From: Schleiferiaceae bacterium
GTDB taxonomy: Bacteria > Bacteroidota > Bacteroidia > Flavobacteriales > Schleiferiaceae
Assembly: GCA_028357285.1 (NCBI GenBank)
Contig: JAOMWM010000002.1
Location: 115,402 to 179,401, forward strand
Direction of reading: 5' to 3'
DNA: 64,000 nt
Positions 1-9,074 of the stretch are shown here, in pieces. Both the position numbers and the translations under genes were made by a program. Positions within the stretch are counted from its first letter, which is position 1; each line of letters begins with the position of its first letter. The notes below the pieces were generated by a model. The model was not told the DNA's origin. It did not search any database and saw only the letters and a program-made list of their open reading frames with translations.

Positions 1-3000
1 CCTGAAAACTCTCCATTGATGATCATCTCATAGAACAATGTATCTGAGCTGATGACATTGTTGAAGGTATGGGTTACTTTCTGGTAATACTGAGACGGGT
101 TATAATTCCACTCTTGCGTGTCAGTGGAATCATAGCGATCTCCTATTTGTAAGTGGTAGTTCAGAGTATCGAGTCCAATATTTTCTAGAGAAATAACCTT
201 ATTGATTGACCCTTTACATTGATTGACCGAGGCGTACAAGGTGGTATCTGGATCAAATTTGAGTTTGGCCGCACCTAAGCTTTCATAGCTCACACATAGC
301 GCTAAGGTATCGGCATTCGTGTAGAAGGTGATGGTATCTTGGTGTACACCTAAGGACGGATGGTTCAGGGACAATGGGAAGGCACTAGAATCTGCTGGCG
401 CTATTCTGACCCCTGGCAACGTAGCCCATGCAGAAAGTGAGGTATCTGTGGATGACATTGATTGCAGAAGAAGATCCGCACACCCAATGTTCTCCAATGA
501 GAGGGTAGCAATGGTCCGTGCATTGTACGGCACCTCGCCAAGATCTATACAACCCGAGCCCGATGCCAACTCACCCTTGCCTTGTAGGTTGAATTGCAGC
601 GGTAGAATAGTACTTGATTGAAGCGGATCATTTGTGCTGATCTCGATCACACATTCTTTAATACCGCTACGTAAACTACTAGAAAAAATCTGTCCTGTTA
701 CTTGGGTAGAGTCCCCGCCGGTGATGAAACCTTGTGTCGGCGAAAGGCTTAACCACGAAAAATCAACAGATTTTCGGTCATAGGCTTCCTTCATGAGGTT
801 ATGAAGCAACAGCTTTATTTCATCATATACCTGCGCAAATGTGAATCCAAAATAAATCAACTTTCCATCCTCAAGATTCATGATGGAATAGATATGATCA
901 TTGGCAGTTTTGGTGATAATATGCTGCGCAGGCGGCTTCACATGATTAAAGATCAATGAATACGCAGCGTTTTGAGCAGTGAAGCTGGTCACACCATTAG
1001 TATATGGCGGGACGTTACTCACACTTAAAAGTTGATTACTGTGATTCGAGCCCACGGTGGCGTTCATAAAGTCGATGGACAGAATCTTTGAGATGTTCGG
1101 GGAACCCATCACAACCATCGTTCCTCCCTTGGCGACGAAGCCTTGAAGGTCTGTTTCGATGTTTTGGTAATTTGAGGAAACAGCAATCGTTGTTACCGGC
1201 GGGAAGATGACGACATCCGCCCAAGATAATTGGGCAACAACATCTTGTACACTGTTGACTTTTTTGATTTGAATTAACGGATTCTCCTCTAATACATCCT
1301 CAATATTTCCTGCTAACGTGGCGAACACTTGAGCGTTGACCATGACCACGTTCAAATGGTTCTTTGGCGCCAAGGACCATCTCAAGGATGTGGCCGAAGG
1401 GGCGTCATTTCCTACGTAAAACTGAACGTCTATGGTATCTTGACAATCTAAGGATACGGCTGTTATAGAATCCTCACTCAAGGTTAAGGATGGGGCCTCC
1501 AATACCCATCCAGAATAGCAAAGGGACAGCAATGAATCTGTCGTGCTAATAAAGATGGAGTCTTGAATGCTTTTGATTTGCTTGGCCTCATATTGGACCA
1601 CTAGATACGTGGTATCAAAAGGCGCCAATGCAGTATCTGCCCAATAAACAGTCAGCAGAGAGTCGGTAGACCATGCGGAATCTAATTGGGCCCAACCACA
1701 CCCCTCATTCCATAGCAAAATGCTATCGACGACTAGAGCATTACTTAATAACGTATCAAAATTTGAACATGATAAGGCCGAATGCGCCAAAGACGAAGGG
1801 CCGTCCAGTTCCAGCGTAACAGGCAAATTCATCAACGGATGATCGGGATCTCCATTGATGAACTCAATGCCTAGGTTATACATCCCTGAGGCCAATCCTT
1901 TGGTATATACCTGAAGGACGACCTTTTGCGAATCTCCGGGCAATATGGATCCGGAGGTGGGGTTAGTTTGTACCGACCTGTTGGCATTACTCATGATTTT
2001 TACATTATCCACCACCCAACTATTCCCGCTACTCGCATATGTTTTTTGGATGAAACGAATCTGTGTATGTGATGACCTCCCCGCAATGGGCAGCACCGCA
2101 AAGAAAGTTGGATAGGTGGACCACTCCCAGGTGTGGAATTGAGCGAAATCTGTCCAATTCGTTCCATTCAAACTGTACTGAAGGAACATAGGCATGTTGC
2201 CTCCAGCCGTGCCACAATTCCCTTGATACATCTGAAATTCAACGGTAGCGCCATCAATTACATTCAAAGGCCGTGTCGTAGCGGTCCGATTGTTGCCCCA
2301 GGCGCCTTTGAAGGTCAAACTCTTGCTGCCGGCGATGCTACCACAATTCAATGTGTCGGTCGCTCCTGGACCCCAGTTCAGCCAAAGCGTACTATCCATT
2401 CCAGCGCCTTCAAAATCGTCGAAGTAAAATGTATCTGATTGTGTGATGGACCAATTCAAATTCTGCGTTCCCAGATTATATATGGTCATCGTATCCGAGA
2501 CCGTGTCCAAGCAAAGTGTTGAATACAAATAATAGGCATTGGTGTCCAATTCCGTGATGGGCGCATCCGATACATTGAGCGCGACACAAAAGGCATAGGT
2601 ACTGTCCTGGGTGGCTATAAAAATGGTATCAGAGAATTGGCCACTCGTTGCACTAAAAAAGTCAAAGGGGACATACATCGAATCGTACGGCTGGACATTA
2701 GCCGGCAAAACCAAATTTTGTAGTCTACCGCTCGAACCTTGAATGGAAGTAAACCGCAAAGAATCACACCCCGAATTATACATCAATAGTGAATCCCGGT
2801 GAACTCGCTTTGTATAACCGTAGCTCAAGGGACAACTGCCCTCTGCACTGTTTAATATCCCGGTGCCTTCGACCAACACCTCAACGGGCACGACTACGGT
2901 TGCATTGACCGTATCTTTCAACTGGAACACCATGTCGTAATGTTGCGTGCCTACACTGCCATTGGCTAGGAATGAGAATGTCACATAGGTGGAATCCCCG

Positions 3001-4415
3001 CCATACACAACAGCTTGATCCGTGCTAAGTTGAGTGCTGTAGGCGTCGCCCTCGAAGGATATTTCGTCAATAAAACAAACCGCACTTGTGCTGTTCGTGT
3101 AGACCTCAAAGGAGCGTATGTCTTGGGCTTGATCATAAAACTCACAATCTGCGATGTAGAGCGAATGATTCAAATACAAATCGAAGGTTTCGTTTTCCCA
3201 ATCAATATTTTCATAGCTCACATGCACCCATGCAGGCCCTGTTGGTGAGGCAATAAAATTTTGGTTGGTTTGGGTATAGCCGTTTTTTCTATACCCCACC
3301 GTGAGATATGCTGTGGCATAATCATAGGCGACAAAGCCAAAAACCGAATTATCCTGGTCGTCTCTTAAGTAAACAAATGAGCCCCGTTGATTATAGGTTC
3401 CTCCCCTAAAAGCAAATGAAACTTTGTTAGGACGCTGGGCCGGAAAAGTTCTTTGAACTGGATCGTATCCACCGGTTTTTCCAGAAATACGAAGTGAACT
3501 CCCTCCACCATAGTTCTGGGTACTGGATTGCAGCGTGACCGCATTACTTCCATTAAAAACAAACCCGTCGAGGTTGCCCGGCAAATCAAAATCAGCGTGG
3601 AAAGACTCGTTGGTATCGAGCAAGGAGATATTGGTAATCATCCGGCCTGAACTGGCCAAATTATAAATGGTCACACCTGCGGTTACGGAATCACCACATG
3701 ATGCAACCAATTGTACGCTATCCGGGCTTACATCAAACACTGGACGCTCCTCGACAACAATGGTTTTTGTGGTAGAATCAGATCCCTGACAATTCGATGC
3801 TTTCAGTTGAACCAAATGACTTCCTGCCGCGCTAAAAACATGGCTGGGTGAAAACTTTGAAGATGTTGTGCCGTCGTCAAAATCCCATTCCATTTCATCT
3901 TGGCTGGAGCTCAAGTTTGTGAAATCCACCGAGGTGTTGAACGGAATTACTGTGTCACTCGCAGTAAAGGCTGCAGACGGGGCGGTTGTAGAATCTGTGG
4001 TCCAGCTTAACTGAAAACCAGGATTAGAATTAAAACTGGCATAAAACCTGAAATACAACACCTTGGCGCTCGTCACTATGGGCGTATTTAATGTAGGAGG
4101 GTTTGTATTCGTATAGACGGCGATCCAAGAATTATTAGACTCGTCCCTACAATACAAAGCGGAACCAAAGCTTCCTACACTAAAAGATGTAAAGGTGAAT
4201 GTCACCACACCATCGCCTGGAGGATCGATAAACACTTCGCCAACATCGCCGGAACTGTAATTACCGTTGGCCCCTCCACCGTCTACCAATATACCAGAAC
4301 ACGCTCTAATGGTATCCTTAGAATAATCTGTTGGAATCAAATATGTGTTTTGACTTTTCGAAACGAAGGCCATTCCCAAAAACAGGATTGAAAGTAGGGC
4401 TTTGATAGATTTCAT
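1..4415 (-). CDS. Giant secreted multidomain protein, C-terminus cut by window edge
   Basis: Starting at the ATG complementary to 4413-4415, the minus frame reads without a stop through 1471 codons to base 3, so the gene continues off the left edge. Residues 1-22 look like a signal peptide. I see, in order: a CUB-like domain at about 33-135 (ACSGILVDGGG, GNYSSGD); a PKD domain at about 140-220 (WDFDDG near 178); a LamG/concanavalin-like domain at about 270-450; Ig-like/choice-of-anchor-like modules; a reelin/MAM-like jelly-roll at about 660-810 (FFDDFEGAGMD, SWVVDNVKI); more anchor-like modules; a GATase/ThuA-like alpha-beta segment at about 1020-1210 (DVVIFPP, GGTMVVMGSP); then further anchor-like repeats. 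The make-up (many Ser, Thr and Asp, few Lys, paired Cys) fits a T9SS-exported surface protein. The expected sorting domain would lie outside the window. The substrate is unknown. A terminator-like hairpin lies upstream at 4523-4551. Confidence 0.85.
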   Translation of the reverse strand, partial: MKSIKALLSILFLGMAFVSKSQNTYLIPTDYSKDTIRACSGILVDGGGANGNYSSGDVGEVFIDPPGDGVVTFTFTSFSVGSFGSALYCRDESNNSWIAVYTNTNPPTLNTPIVTSAKVLYFRFYASFNSNPGFQLSWTTDSTTAPSAAFTASDTVIPFNTSVDFTNLSSSQDEMEWDFDDGTTSSKFSPSHVFSAAGSHLVQLKASNCQGSDSTTKTIVVEERPVFDVSPDSVQLVASCGDSVTAGVTIYNLASSGRMITNISLLDTNESFHADFDLPGNLDGFVFNGSNAVTLQSSTQNYGGGSSLRISGKTGGYDPVQRTFPAQRPNKVSFAFRGGTYNQRGSFVYLRDDQDNSVFGFVAYDYATAYLTVGYRKNGYTQTNQNFIASPTGPAWVHVSYENIDWENETFDLYLNHSLYIADCEFYDQAQDIRSFEVYTNSTSAVCFIDEISFEGDAYSTQLSTDQAVVYGGDSTYVTFSFLANGSVGTQHYDMVFQLKDTVNATVVVPVEVLVEGTGILNSAEGSCPLSYGYTKRVHRDSLLMYNSGCDSLRFTSIQGSSGRLQNLVLPANVQPYDSMYVPFDFFSATSGQFSDTIFIATQDSTYAFCVALNVSDAPITELDTNAYYLYSTLCLDTVSDTMTIYNLGTQNLNWSITQSDTFYFDDFEGAGMDSTLWLNWGPGATDTLNCGSIAGSKSLTFKGAWGNNRTATTRPLNVIDGATVEFQMYQGNCGTAGGNMPMFLQYSLNGTNWTDFAQFHTWEWSTYPTFFAVLPIAGRSSHTQIRFIQKTYASSGNSWVVDNVKIMSNANRSVQTNPTSGSILPGDSQKVVLQVYTKGLASGMYNLGIEFINGDPDHPLMNLPVTLELDGPSSLAHSALSCSNFDTLLSNALVVDSILLWNEGCGWAQLDSAWSTDSLLTVYWADTALAPFDTTYLVVQYEAKQIKSIQDSIFISTTDSLLSLCYSGWVLEAPSLTLSEDSITAVSLDCQDTIDVQFYVGNDAPSATSLRWSLAPKNHLNVVMVNAQVFATLAGNIEDVLEENPLIQIKKVNSVQDVVAQLSWADVVIFPPVTTIAVSSNYQNIETDLQGFVAKGGTMVVMGSPNISKILSIDFMNATVGSNHSNQLLSVSNVPPYTNGVTSFTAQNAAYSLIFNHVKPPAQHIITKTANDHIYSIMNLEDGKLIYFGFTFAQVYDEIKLLLHNLMKEAYDRKSVDFSWLSLSPTQGFITGGDSTQVTGQIFSSSLRSGIKECVIEISTNDPLQSSTILPLQFNLQGKGELASGSGCIDLGEVPYNARTIATLSLENIGCADLLLQSMSSTDTSLSAWATLPGVRIAPADSSAFPLSLNHPSLGVHQDTITFYTNADTLALCVSYESLGAAKLKFDPDTTLYASVNQCKGSINKVISLENIGLDTLNYHLQIGDRYDSTDTQEWNYNPSQYYQKVTHTFNNVISSDTLFYEMIINGEFS

Positions 4416-4522
4416 GGATTGGTATAGAGGCAGGTCAAATAATCTCTATCCAATTTAACGCTTTATTCTTCAATTAGGTAAAAAATTTCTTCCGTACCGT
4501 GAACTGACCCAGTGCCCAAAAT

Positions 4523-4551
4523 AAAAACCCGAGCCTCCGGCTCGGGTTTTT
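4523..4551. terminator. Bidirectional-looking intrinsic terminator
   Basis: A perfect 13-bp inverted repeat (4523-4535 with 4539-4551, loop TCC) has a G+C-rich core and A/T arms that supply a T-run on both strands. It lies 31 bp after the DUF1080 gene stop (minus strand) and before the giant gene, so it should end the sugar operon transcript. Confidence 0.85.
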
Positions 4552-4582
4552 ATTTTTCTAGGAAAATTTTCGGAATCGAAAA

Positions 4583-5419
4583 TTATTCTTCAATCGCTTC
4601 AGCTTCTGCCGACGCAAGCGACTTAATCTTCAAGTTGCGGTACCACACGTTATCGCCGTGGTCCTGCAGCGCAATCCCACCCTTGCGGTAGGTGCCGTAT
4701 CCAGGGAATTCATGGAATTTCGACGCCGCAACATCCGCACGCCACGCATCGTCGAAGAGGTCGCGATCCACGATGACCACGCCGTTGAGCTTCTGGGTGA
4801 GGTGACCGTTTTGAACGATAATTTCGAACTGGTTCCATTCCCCTGCGAGCTTGGCGGCGCCTTCCGGAGCTGCATTGATATCGTACAGATCCCCTGCACG
4901 GTGTTTGTGGATCGCGGCATCGGGATGGCCTTCAGTGGAATCGGTCCCGTTGTCTAACACTTGCATTTCTAATCCCGTCATCCAGCAGTACGGATACTGC
5001 TCGGTATCCTCGTTGATGAGGTAGATGATGCCGGAATTTCCGCGTTCGCCTATCTTCCATTCCCCCTTGAAGTGGAAGTTTTCAAATTCCCGGATCGAAC
5101 CGTCAATATCCTGGTACACGATATCGCCACCACCGTTGACTTGCCAGTCCTCTTTGTTGCTCGCGTCCAAATGCAAGGCCTCGTCTTCGATGACCCACGC
5201 TTTGCCAATCACCGTATCGCCGTACTTGCGGAAATTGCCGGTGCATTGGCCGTCGAACAGGAGCTCCCAGCCGTCGATGATTTCGGCTTCTGTGATGTTA
5301 TTGTGCAATTTTTCAGGAGCGTCGGCCGTTTCTTCGGCCGGCGCATCAACGGGTGCTTCAGCAGGTGCGGTGCAGGCGACGGCAAAAAGAGCCGCGGCAG
5401 ATAGAAGGAGATGTTTCAT
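4583..5419 (-). CDS. DUF1080 (3-keto-disaccharide hydrolase family) lipoprotein
   Basis: This 278-aa protein starts with a lipoprotein signal (FAVAC, lipidated Cys16), followed by an Ala/Glu/Pro-rich linker to about residue 40. The remainder is a DUF1080 jelly-roll: GWELLFDGQ near 50, then FHFKGEWKIGERGNSGIIY, GLEMQVLDN, and a C-terminal GIALQDHGD...VWYRNLKIK. Characterised DUF1080 proteins cleave 3-keto-glycosides or bind such sugars, probably at the outer or periplasmic membrane face. It is the last gene of a minus-strand operon, 30 bp after the esterase gene. The GMC oxidoreductase at 13037 could supply its 3-keto substrate; that link is inference. The family call is firm, the exact substrate is not. 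Confidence 0.9.
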   Translation of the reverse strand: MKHLLLSAAALFAVACTAPAEAPVDAPAEETADAPEKLHNNITEAEIIDGWELLFDGQCTGNFRKYGDTVIGKAWVIEDEALHLDASNKEDWQVNGGGDIVYQDIDGSIREFENFHFKGEWKIGERGNSGIIYLINEDTEQYPYCWMTGLEMQVLDNGTDSTEGHPDAAIHKHRAGDLYDINAAPEGAAKLAGEWNQFEIIVQNGHLTQKLNGVVIVDRDLFDDAWRADVAASKFHEFPGYGTYRKGGIALQDHGDNVWYRNLKIKSLASAEAEAIEE

Positions 5420-5449
5420 TCGTGCTAAAAATTGAGTTTTGAGTTGAGT

Positions 5450-6757
5450 TTATGGTTTAATCTTCACGGTCAATTCGTCCAGACGCTCTTTGTAGCGGGG
5501 CAAAGGATCCAGTAAAATCGCTTTTTTCATGCATTCTGCCGCCGCAGGATAGGCTTGAGTGGCTTCATAAAAATCGGCCATAGAATCATAGGCATTCGCA
5601 CTGTTAGGAAAATGTTCCAGCGCTGCTGTAAAATACATTTCTGATTTCTCCAGATCGCCCATATCCATTTGCATGTAGCCTGACATATTGAGCAATTCCT
5701 CTGGATACGGGGGCACCGCATAGCCGAAGTTGTGTTCCAATTTTGCTGCTCTATTATTGATAATCTTCGACAGCGTTGCAACCGACGTCGCTGGATCGTT
5801 GATTTTGTGCGTACCCTCCATTTGATACCAATCGAACAGGGCAATCAACCCCTCCATTAAAGAGGGCAAGGGTACCGTACCGTGCAAATCTCTTTCAAAG
5901 AATTGGAATCCCACACGAAGTCCAGTAGGGGCTAATGCTTCCAATTGGTCGACAGTCTTGAGGATGGCACGAGGAAATTCGGTTGGCCAAGAATCGTCTT
6001 CACGCACATTTTCCAATGTTACAGAAGTGTCTTGCATATGCAATTGGCCACTCATGGTGATGAACACCGAACGGCCCTCGAGGGAGGGCGTACTCAACTT
6101 TTCCGGGAGTACCTCATGATAATGTCCGCCGCTCCAATCCATGCTTGGATCGATCGCGAGGTAGTAGTTGAACAGTTCGGGGCGCTCGGCTAGGGCAAAT
6201 AAGGTGAAGAGTCCGCCGTAGGAATGTCCGATCAGGGTTCTGAATTGGGTCACCGGATAATTGGCCTCCACATGAGGGACCAATTCTTTCTCAATAAATT
6301 CCAGGAAAGCAGCCGCTCCACCATCAGCAACGGCATTGGGCGTCATCGCCACCTCCATCTTATCTGCAGACCCAATGGCCTGCGCTTTCACAACCTTCGG
6401 CGGCGTCAAATCCCGAGTTCGATCTACTGCATTTGAAATGCCAATGATGATCATATCCGGCGTGTATCCGCCACTGTAATAATCCTGCACCGTACCTGCC
6501 GCCGGCAACAGCACATCGCCGTCCAGTAAAAATGCCACCGGGTACTTCTGCGCACTGCCCGGCGTATAGGTCAAAGGAAAATCCACATAAATGAGCCGGT
6601 CCTCATTCAACACTTCAGAATGTACGGTGTCTGGAACGCCGCGCTGCTGTAAAAATTCTGGGCCCGATTGCGCAACGGCGCCCCGGAGTCCCATCAGCAT
6701 ACTGCACATCAAAAGAAAGGCGAAGCGACACTGCGACATTGAGAATTTGTAACTCAT
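5450..6757 (-). CDS. Secreted alpha/beta-hydrolase (esterase family) with C-terminal TPR
   Basis: This 435-aa protein has a signal peptide (about 1-30, ending AVAQS). Residues about 35-320 form an esterase-D/Fes-type alpha/beta hydrolase: oxyanion strand FLLDGD, nucleophile elbow GHSYGG with Ser179, acid candidate in DPSMDW, and His292 in DLHGTVPL. Residues about 350-435 read as TPR-like helices (YFTAALEHFPNSANAYDSM), an arrangement common in Bacteroidota members of the family. It is third in the operon, 15 bp after the TIM-barrel gene. It may deacylate sugar esters taken up or processed by the pathway. The hydrolase call is firm; the substrate is unknown. Confidence 0.88.
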   Translation of the reverse strand: MSYKFSMSQCRFAFLLMCSMLMGLRGAVAQSGPEFLQQRGVPDTVHSEVLNEDRLIYVDFPLTYTPGSAQKYPVAFLLDGDVLLPAAGTVQDYYSGGYTPDMIIIGISNAVDRTRDLTPPKVVKAQAIGSADKMEVAMTPNAVADGGAAAFLEFIEKELVPHVEANYPVTQFRTLIGHSYGGLFTLFALAERPELFNYYLAIDPSMDWSGGHYHEVLPEKLSTPSLEGRSVFITMSGQLHMQDTSVTLENVREDDSWPTEFPRAILKTVDQLEALAPTGLRVGFQFFERDLHGTVPLPSLMEGLIALFDWYQMEGTHKINDPATSVATLSKIINNRAAKLEHNFGYAVPPYPEELLNMSGYMQMDMGDLEKSEMYFTAALEHFPNSANAYDSMADFYEATQAYPAAAECMKKAILLDPLPRYKERLDELTVKIKP

Positions 6758-6772
6758 TTATTTGGGGGGTTT

Positions 6773-7831
6773 TTATTGATCCAATCCTAATGCCTTGCGG
6801 TTCGCGGCTCTGTCTACGCCCGTTGCGGCGAAGTCGTCGAAGGCGCGCGAGGCCACTGGGATGATCCAATCGGCGATGCGTTCTGCGCCCTCGCGCGCAC
6901 CGGCAGCCGAATCTTTCAAACAGCACTCCCATTCTAGCACGGCCCAACCTTCGTAATCGTATTGGGCGAGCTTGGCAAAAATGGCAGGAAAATCGATCTC
7001 TCCATCGCCCACGGAACGGAATCGGCCGGCGCGTTCTACCCAAGGAAGGTAGCCACCGTAGGCACCGGTTCTAGCGTCCGGGTTAAATTCTGCGTCCTTC
7101 ACATGGAAGGCTTTAATGCGTTCGTGGTACAGGTCGATGTAGCCCAAATAATCCATCCCCTGCAAAACCAGGTGGGAAGGATCGTACAGCATGTTTGCAC
7201 GCTGGTGGCCGCCTACCACATCGAGGAAGCGTTCAAAGGTGGCTCCGTCATGCAGGTCTTCACCCGGATGAATTTCATAGGCCAGATCTACGCCACAACT
7301 GTCGAAATGATTAAGAATTGGCAACCATCTACGGCCCAATTCCTCAAACGCCTCTTCCACCAACCCCGCCGGTCGTTGCGGCCAAGGATAGAAATACGGC
7401 CAGGCCAATGCGCCTGAAAACGTCGGATGGGCTGTAAGTCCCAAACGTTGTGAAGCCGTTGCGGCAAGATGTAATTGGTCCACCGCCCACGCCATGCGCG
7501 CTTTGGGATTTCCATGAACCTCAGCCGGGGCAAATGCATCAAATTGCGCGTCGAAGGCCGGGTGAACAGCCACGAGCTGGCCCTGTAAATGGGTACTTAA
7601 TTCCGTGATTTGTATACCGTGCTCCGCAGCAATGCCTGTGAGTTCATCTGCCGCATCTTGGCTGTTCGCCACCTTTTTAAGGTCCATGAATCGGCCATCC
7701 CAGGAAGGGATTTGTATCCCCTTGTACCCAAGGTCGGCAGCCCATTTACAAATGGACGCCCATGAATTGAACGGGGCGAGGTCGTCTGCGAATTGGGCGA
7801 TAAAAATGCCCGGTCCTTTCAGCGTTTTCAT
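6773..7831 (-). CDS. Sugar phosphate isomerase/epimerase-like TIM barrel
   Basis: This 352-aa protein belongs to the xylose-isomerase-like TIM-barrel superfamily (IolE/YcjR type). Metal-ligand candidates sit where the family has them: Glu186 (LAYEIHPGED), Asp217 (MLYDPSHL), His243 (FHVKDAEF) and Glu300 (AVLEWE). There is no signal peptide, so it is cytoplasmic. Its start codon overlaps the stop of the upstream Gfo/Idh/MocA gene by 4 bp, which points to translational coupling. Such pairs, an oxidoreductase plus a barrel isomerase, are typical of keto-sugar interconversion (for example YcjR/YcjS, which handle 3-keto-glucosides in E. coli). That role here is inference. Confidence 0.9.
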   Translation of the reverse strand: MKTLKGPGIFIAQFADDLAPFNSWASICKWAADLGYKGIQIPSWDGRFMDLKKVANSQDAADELTGIAAEHGIQITELSTHLQGQLVAVHPAFDAQFDAFAPAEVHGNPKARMAWAVDQLHLAATASQRLGLTAHPTFSGALAWPYFYPWPQRPAGLVEEAFEELGRRWLPILNHFDSCGVDLAYEIHPGEDLHDGATFERFLDVVGGHQRANMLYDPSHLVLQGMDYLGYIDLYHERIKAFHVKDAEFNPDARTGAYGGYLPWVERAGRFRSVGDGEIDFPAIFAKLAQYDYEGWAVLEWECCLKDSAAGAREGAERIADWIIPVASRAFDDFAATGVDRAANRKALGLDQ

Positions 7832-8973
7832 AGTGCTGTGTATTTTTCGTTTCCAGCGTTGTTGGTGACAATCGCTTCGATGAATTTCATACCGCGCACA
7901 CCGTCTTCAATACCCGGGTAGTCCAGGTGCGGATGCTGCGCTTTTCCAGTTTCGTGGGCACGAACATGGGCCGCGAAATTTTTGTAGAGGTTGGCAAACG
8001 CCTCAAGGTAGCCTTCCGGGTGGCCCGGAGGTATGCGGTGGTTCGCCAGGGACCAGTCCGATGTCCCCGGGCCTCCCGTACGCAATTTTACCACTGGCGC
8101 GTCCAATGGCATAAGCGTTAAGCTGTTATTATCGGTGTGTTCCCAGCAAAGACCGCCCTTTTCTCCAAAAACACGAATCTTCACATTGTTTTCCTCACCT
8201 GCGGCAATTTGCGTCGCCATGAGAACGCCCGTGGCGCCTGAGGTGGTGCGGAAGAGTACGGCACCATCGTCGTCCAAAGCGCGCCCGTGGACGACGGTGT
8301 TTAATTGGGCACAGACCTCCACAATCTCTTCGCCACTCACGTATTCCGCAAGGTTAAAAGCGTGTGTCCCTATATCTCCCATAGCGCCAACTTTCCCCGA
8401 TTTTGTCGGGTCCGTTCGCCACGCCGCCTGCGTATGGTCCCCGCCCTCTAAATAGGTCGACAACCAGCCTTGCGGATATTCTACATAGATCTTACGGACT
8501 TTTCCGAGCGCACCGGAAGCGATCTGGTGCTTGGCCTCTTTGACCATGGGATACCCGGTGTAGGTGTGCGTCAAACAGAAGAGCCCTTTGGCGTTTTTCA
8601 CCCCTGCTTCGATGGCATAGGCTTCTTCCATGGAGGTGCAGAGGGGCTTGTCGAGCACGACGTGATAGCCGGCTTCGAGCGCCGCGATGGTGGGAGCCGC
8701 ATGCACGTGGTTGGGCGTAGTGATCATAATGACTTGGACACGCTCACTTGCGGGACGCTCCAACTCGGCTGAAATCAATTCTTGCCAACTCCCGTAGGCG
8801 CGGTCGTCGGAGATGCCTAGTTCACGTGCCGTTTCCAAACATTTTTCGGGTTTAGAGGAGAAGGCGCCAGCGACCAATTCATAGTCACCATCAATACGCG
8901 CAGCGATGCGGTGCACGCCGCCGATAAAACTACCTGGTCCGCCGCCAATCATGGCAGCACGTATCTTTTTCAT
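7828..8973 (-). CDS. Gfo/Idh/MocA family NAD(P)-dependent oxidoreductase
   Basis: This 381-aa protein has an N-terminal Rossmann fold (MIGGGPGSFIGGVHR at 8-22), the family's active-site Lys in LDKPLC (Lys109, from the EKP motif) and the GDIGTHAFNLAEYV motif carrying Asp200 and His204. It is first in the minus-strand operon, overlapping the barrel gene by 4 bp. Family members oxidise or reduce sugars at C1, C3 or elsewhere with a bound nicotinamide cofactor. Here it probably reduces a 3-keto sugar to the ordinary sugar or runs the reverse reaction; that direction is inference. No signal peptide is seen, so it is cytoplasmic. Confidence 0.92.
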   Translation of the reverse strand: MKKIRAAMIGGGPGSFIGGVHRIAARIDGDYELVAGAFSSKPEKCLETARELGISDDRAYGSWQELISAELERPASERVQVIMITTPNHVHAAPTIAALEAGYHVVLDKPLCTSMEEAYAIEAGVKNAKGLFCLTHTYTGYPMVKEAKHQIASGALGKVRKIYVEYPQGWLSTYLEGGDHTQAAWRTDPTKSGKVGAMGDIGTHAFNLAEYVSGEEIVEVCAQLNTVVHGRALDDDGAVLFRTTSGATGVLMATQIAAGEENNVKIRVFGEKGGLCWEHTDNNSLTLMPLDAPVVKLRTGGPGTSDWSLANHRIPPGHPEGYLEAFANLYKNFAAHVRAHETGKAQHPHLDYPGIEDGVRGMKFIEAIVTNNAGNEKYTAL

Positions 8974-9018
8974 AGGAGAGTTAACGCGTTAGAACGCCCA
9001 AAATACACAATAAACTAC

Positions 9019-9035
9019 GACACTAAAAAAGTGTC
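9019..9035. promoter_or_regulatory. 17-bp palindrome in the divergent promoter region
   Basis: A perfect inverted repeat, GACACT-N5-AGTGTC, lies in the 101-bp gap between the divergently read Gfo/Idh/MocA operon and the T9SS substrate gene. It is well placed to be an operator for either. No regulator gene is nearby, so its function is a guess. Confidence 0.35.
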
Positions 9036-9074
9036 TCAACTTTAATGTATCTTCATTGCACAAATTGATTTCCC

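Noticed and set aside
328..3589. Several short open frames on both strands within 1-4415
   Set aside because: They lie in other frames of the giant minus-strand gene, lack protein-like make-up, and overlap recognisable domains.
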